Below, piece after piece: positions 5,510-6,106 of a DNA stretch of 6,106 nt (the first letter of the stretch is position 1; every line of letters begins with the position of its first letter). The position numbers and the translations under genes were made by a program. The stretch spans positions 1-6,106 of the forward strand of contig JAJRVC010000142.1 of NCBI GenBank assembly GCA_024277475.1. Direction: 5' to 3'. Source of the DNA: Deltaproteobacteria bacterium. GTDB lineage: Bacteria > Desulfobacterota > Desulfobacteria > Desulfobacterales > JAFDCJ01. The notes beneath the pieces are model-generated. The model had not been told where the DNA came from, did no database searches, and worked only from the letters and a program-made list of their open reading frames with translations.

Positions 5510-6106
5510 TCATAACTCAAATTCATCAAGATTTAAATCATGAAGGACGGTGTTTTTAGTCCTGGTAATGTTCCAGACTTTTCGGTAAACAACGCGTCGC
5601 TGCTGCCTCGTCTGTCTGGAGCCTGCTGCATAGTAACGATAAAAACGCAGACGGTCTTTGAGCGTAATGGCGTTGCTCACCGAGGCATTGATCTGGGCCA
5701 GGTTGTAAATTTTATTTTGTCTGCTCAGACGCCGGATTCGAATGCCGTCAAGATCCACCATAAAATATTTCCCATTTTGACATAAAATGTTACTGGATTT
5801 GAAATCTCTTTGCCAAACATTGGTATCATGAAAGTTTTTTAACCACAGCGCAAGCTTTTTCAGGGCCCGGCGTTTGACGTGCTCGTCGGACAAGGAGGAC
5901 AGATAGGTGTTAAGATGGCATCGGTCAACCAAAAGTTCCGCAATAAAACAGCTGACGTTATTTATGACGAAATAACCCAGGGAACGGGGTACCGCAATAC
6001 CACGAACCTCAAGGGCCATGGACATCTTCCAACTGATTAGGCAGCGGTCTGCATGAAACCGCCGTCTGGGGTGTCTTTTAATGCATACACCCCGGTAGGA
6101 AATTAC
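5510..6106 (-). CDS. Lipopolysaccharide kinase, InaA/WaaP (Kdo kinase) family, 5' end beyond window
   Basis: The frame is open from the TGA stop at 5510-5512 to the window edge, giving 198 visible residues without the N-terminus. It reads VISYRGVCIKRHPRRR at the edge. Lys10 in VCIKRH fits the ATP-binding lysine of the eukaryotic-like kinase fold, and GIAVPRSLGYFV (36-47) is the family's 'Gi..P.pLg' segment. The catalytic loop is FHDTNVWQRDFKSSNIL (92-108), with Asp101 in the HRD-like position and Asn106 for metal. VDLDGIRIRR (117-126) is the DFG-equivalent of this family. InaA/WaaP/KdkA enzymes phosphorylate heptose or Kdo of the LPS inner core in the cytoplasm, so a core-sugar kinase fits the WaaA and glycosyltransferase neighbours. 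An ATG at 6025 would start after the ATP-binding lysine, so it is internal. Which sugar is phosphorylated is unknown. Confidence 0.88.
   Translation of the reverse strand, partial: VISYRGVCIKRHPRRRFHADRCLISWKMSMALEVRGIAVPRSLGYFVINNVSCFIAELLVDRCHLNTYLSSLSDEHVKRRALKKLALWLKNFHDTNVWQRDFKSSNILCQNGKYFMVDLDGIRIRRLSRQNKIYNLAQINASVSNAITLKDRLRFYRYYAAGSRQTRQQRRVVYRKVWNITRTKNTVLHDLNLDEFEL

Overview
The window looks like a lipopolysaccharide (LPS) core-assembly locus from a Gram-negative bacterium. WaaA (the Kdo transferase), an InaA/WaaP-type sugar kinase and three different glycosyltransferases lie within about 5.4 kb. The DUF4416 gene next to a four-cysteine Trm112-like gene, the moderate GC content and the degenerate short-period repeats between genes suggest a Desulfobacterota-type (sulfate-reducer-like) genome. 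That placement is inference from gene content and was not tested by search.

Layout: a minus-strand DUF4416 gene is cut by the left edge (1-88). It is followed by a repeat-rich gap (89-310) and a small minus-strand Trm112/UPF0434 gene (311-484). A divergent 204-bp gap (485-688) separates this from a plus-strand run: waaA (689-1969), a GT-B family 4 glycosyltransferase (2087-3208) and a WaaE/LgtF-like GT-A family 2 glycosyltransferase (3506-4294). A minus-strand pair converges on that run: a CgeB-type glycosyltransferase (4382-5347) and, upstream of it, a WaaP/InaA-type kinase (5510 to beyond the right edge). The kinase frame stays open to base 6106, so the ATG at 6025 is internal.

How the genes fit together (inference): WaaA joins Kdo to the lipid A precursor at the inner membrane. 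The GT4, GT2 and CgeB-like enzymes probably add core sugars, and the kinase probably phosphorylates Kdo or another core sugar. Donor and acceptor sugars cannot be read from sequence. Trm112/YcaR proteins often sit in LPS gene neighbourhoods, but their known role is in methyltransferase activation.

I see no new enzyme system. The least explained material is non-coding. There are short-period degenerate arrays of 7-nt (92-126), 8-nt (194-298, two arms in inverted orientation) and 9-nt (3375-3401) units, and a pair of mutually exclusive hairpins (3418-3455) about 50 bp upstream of the GT2 gene.
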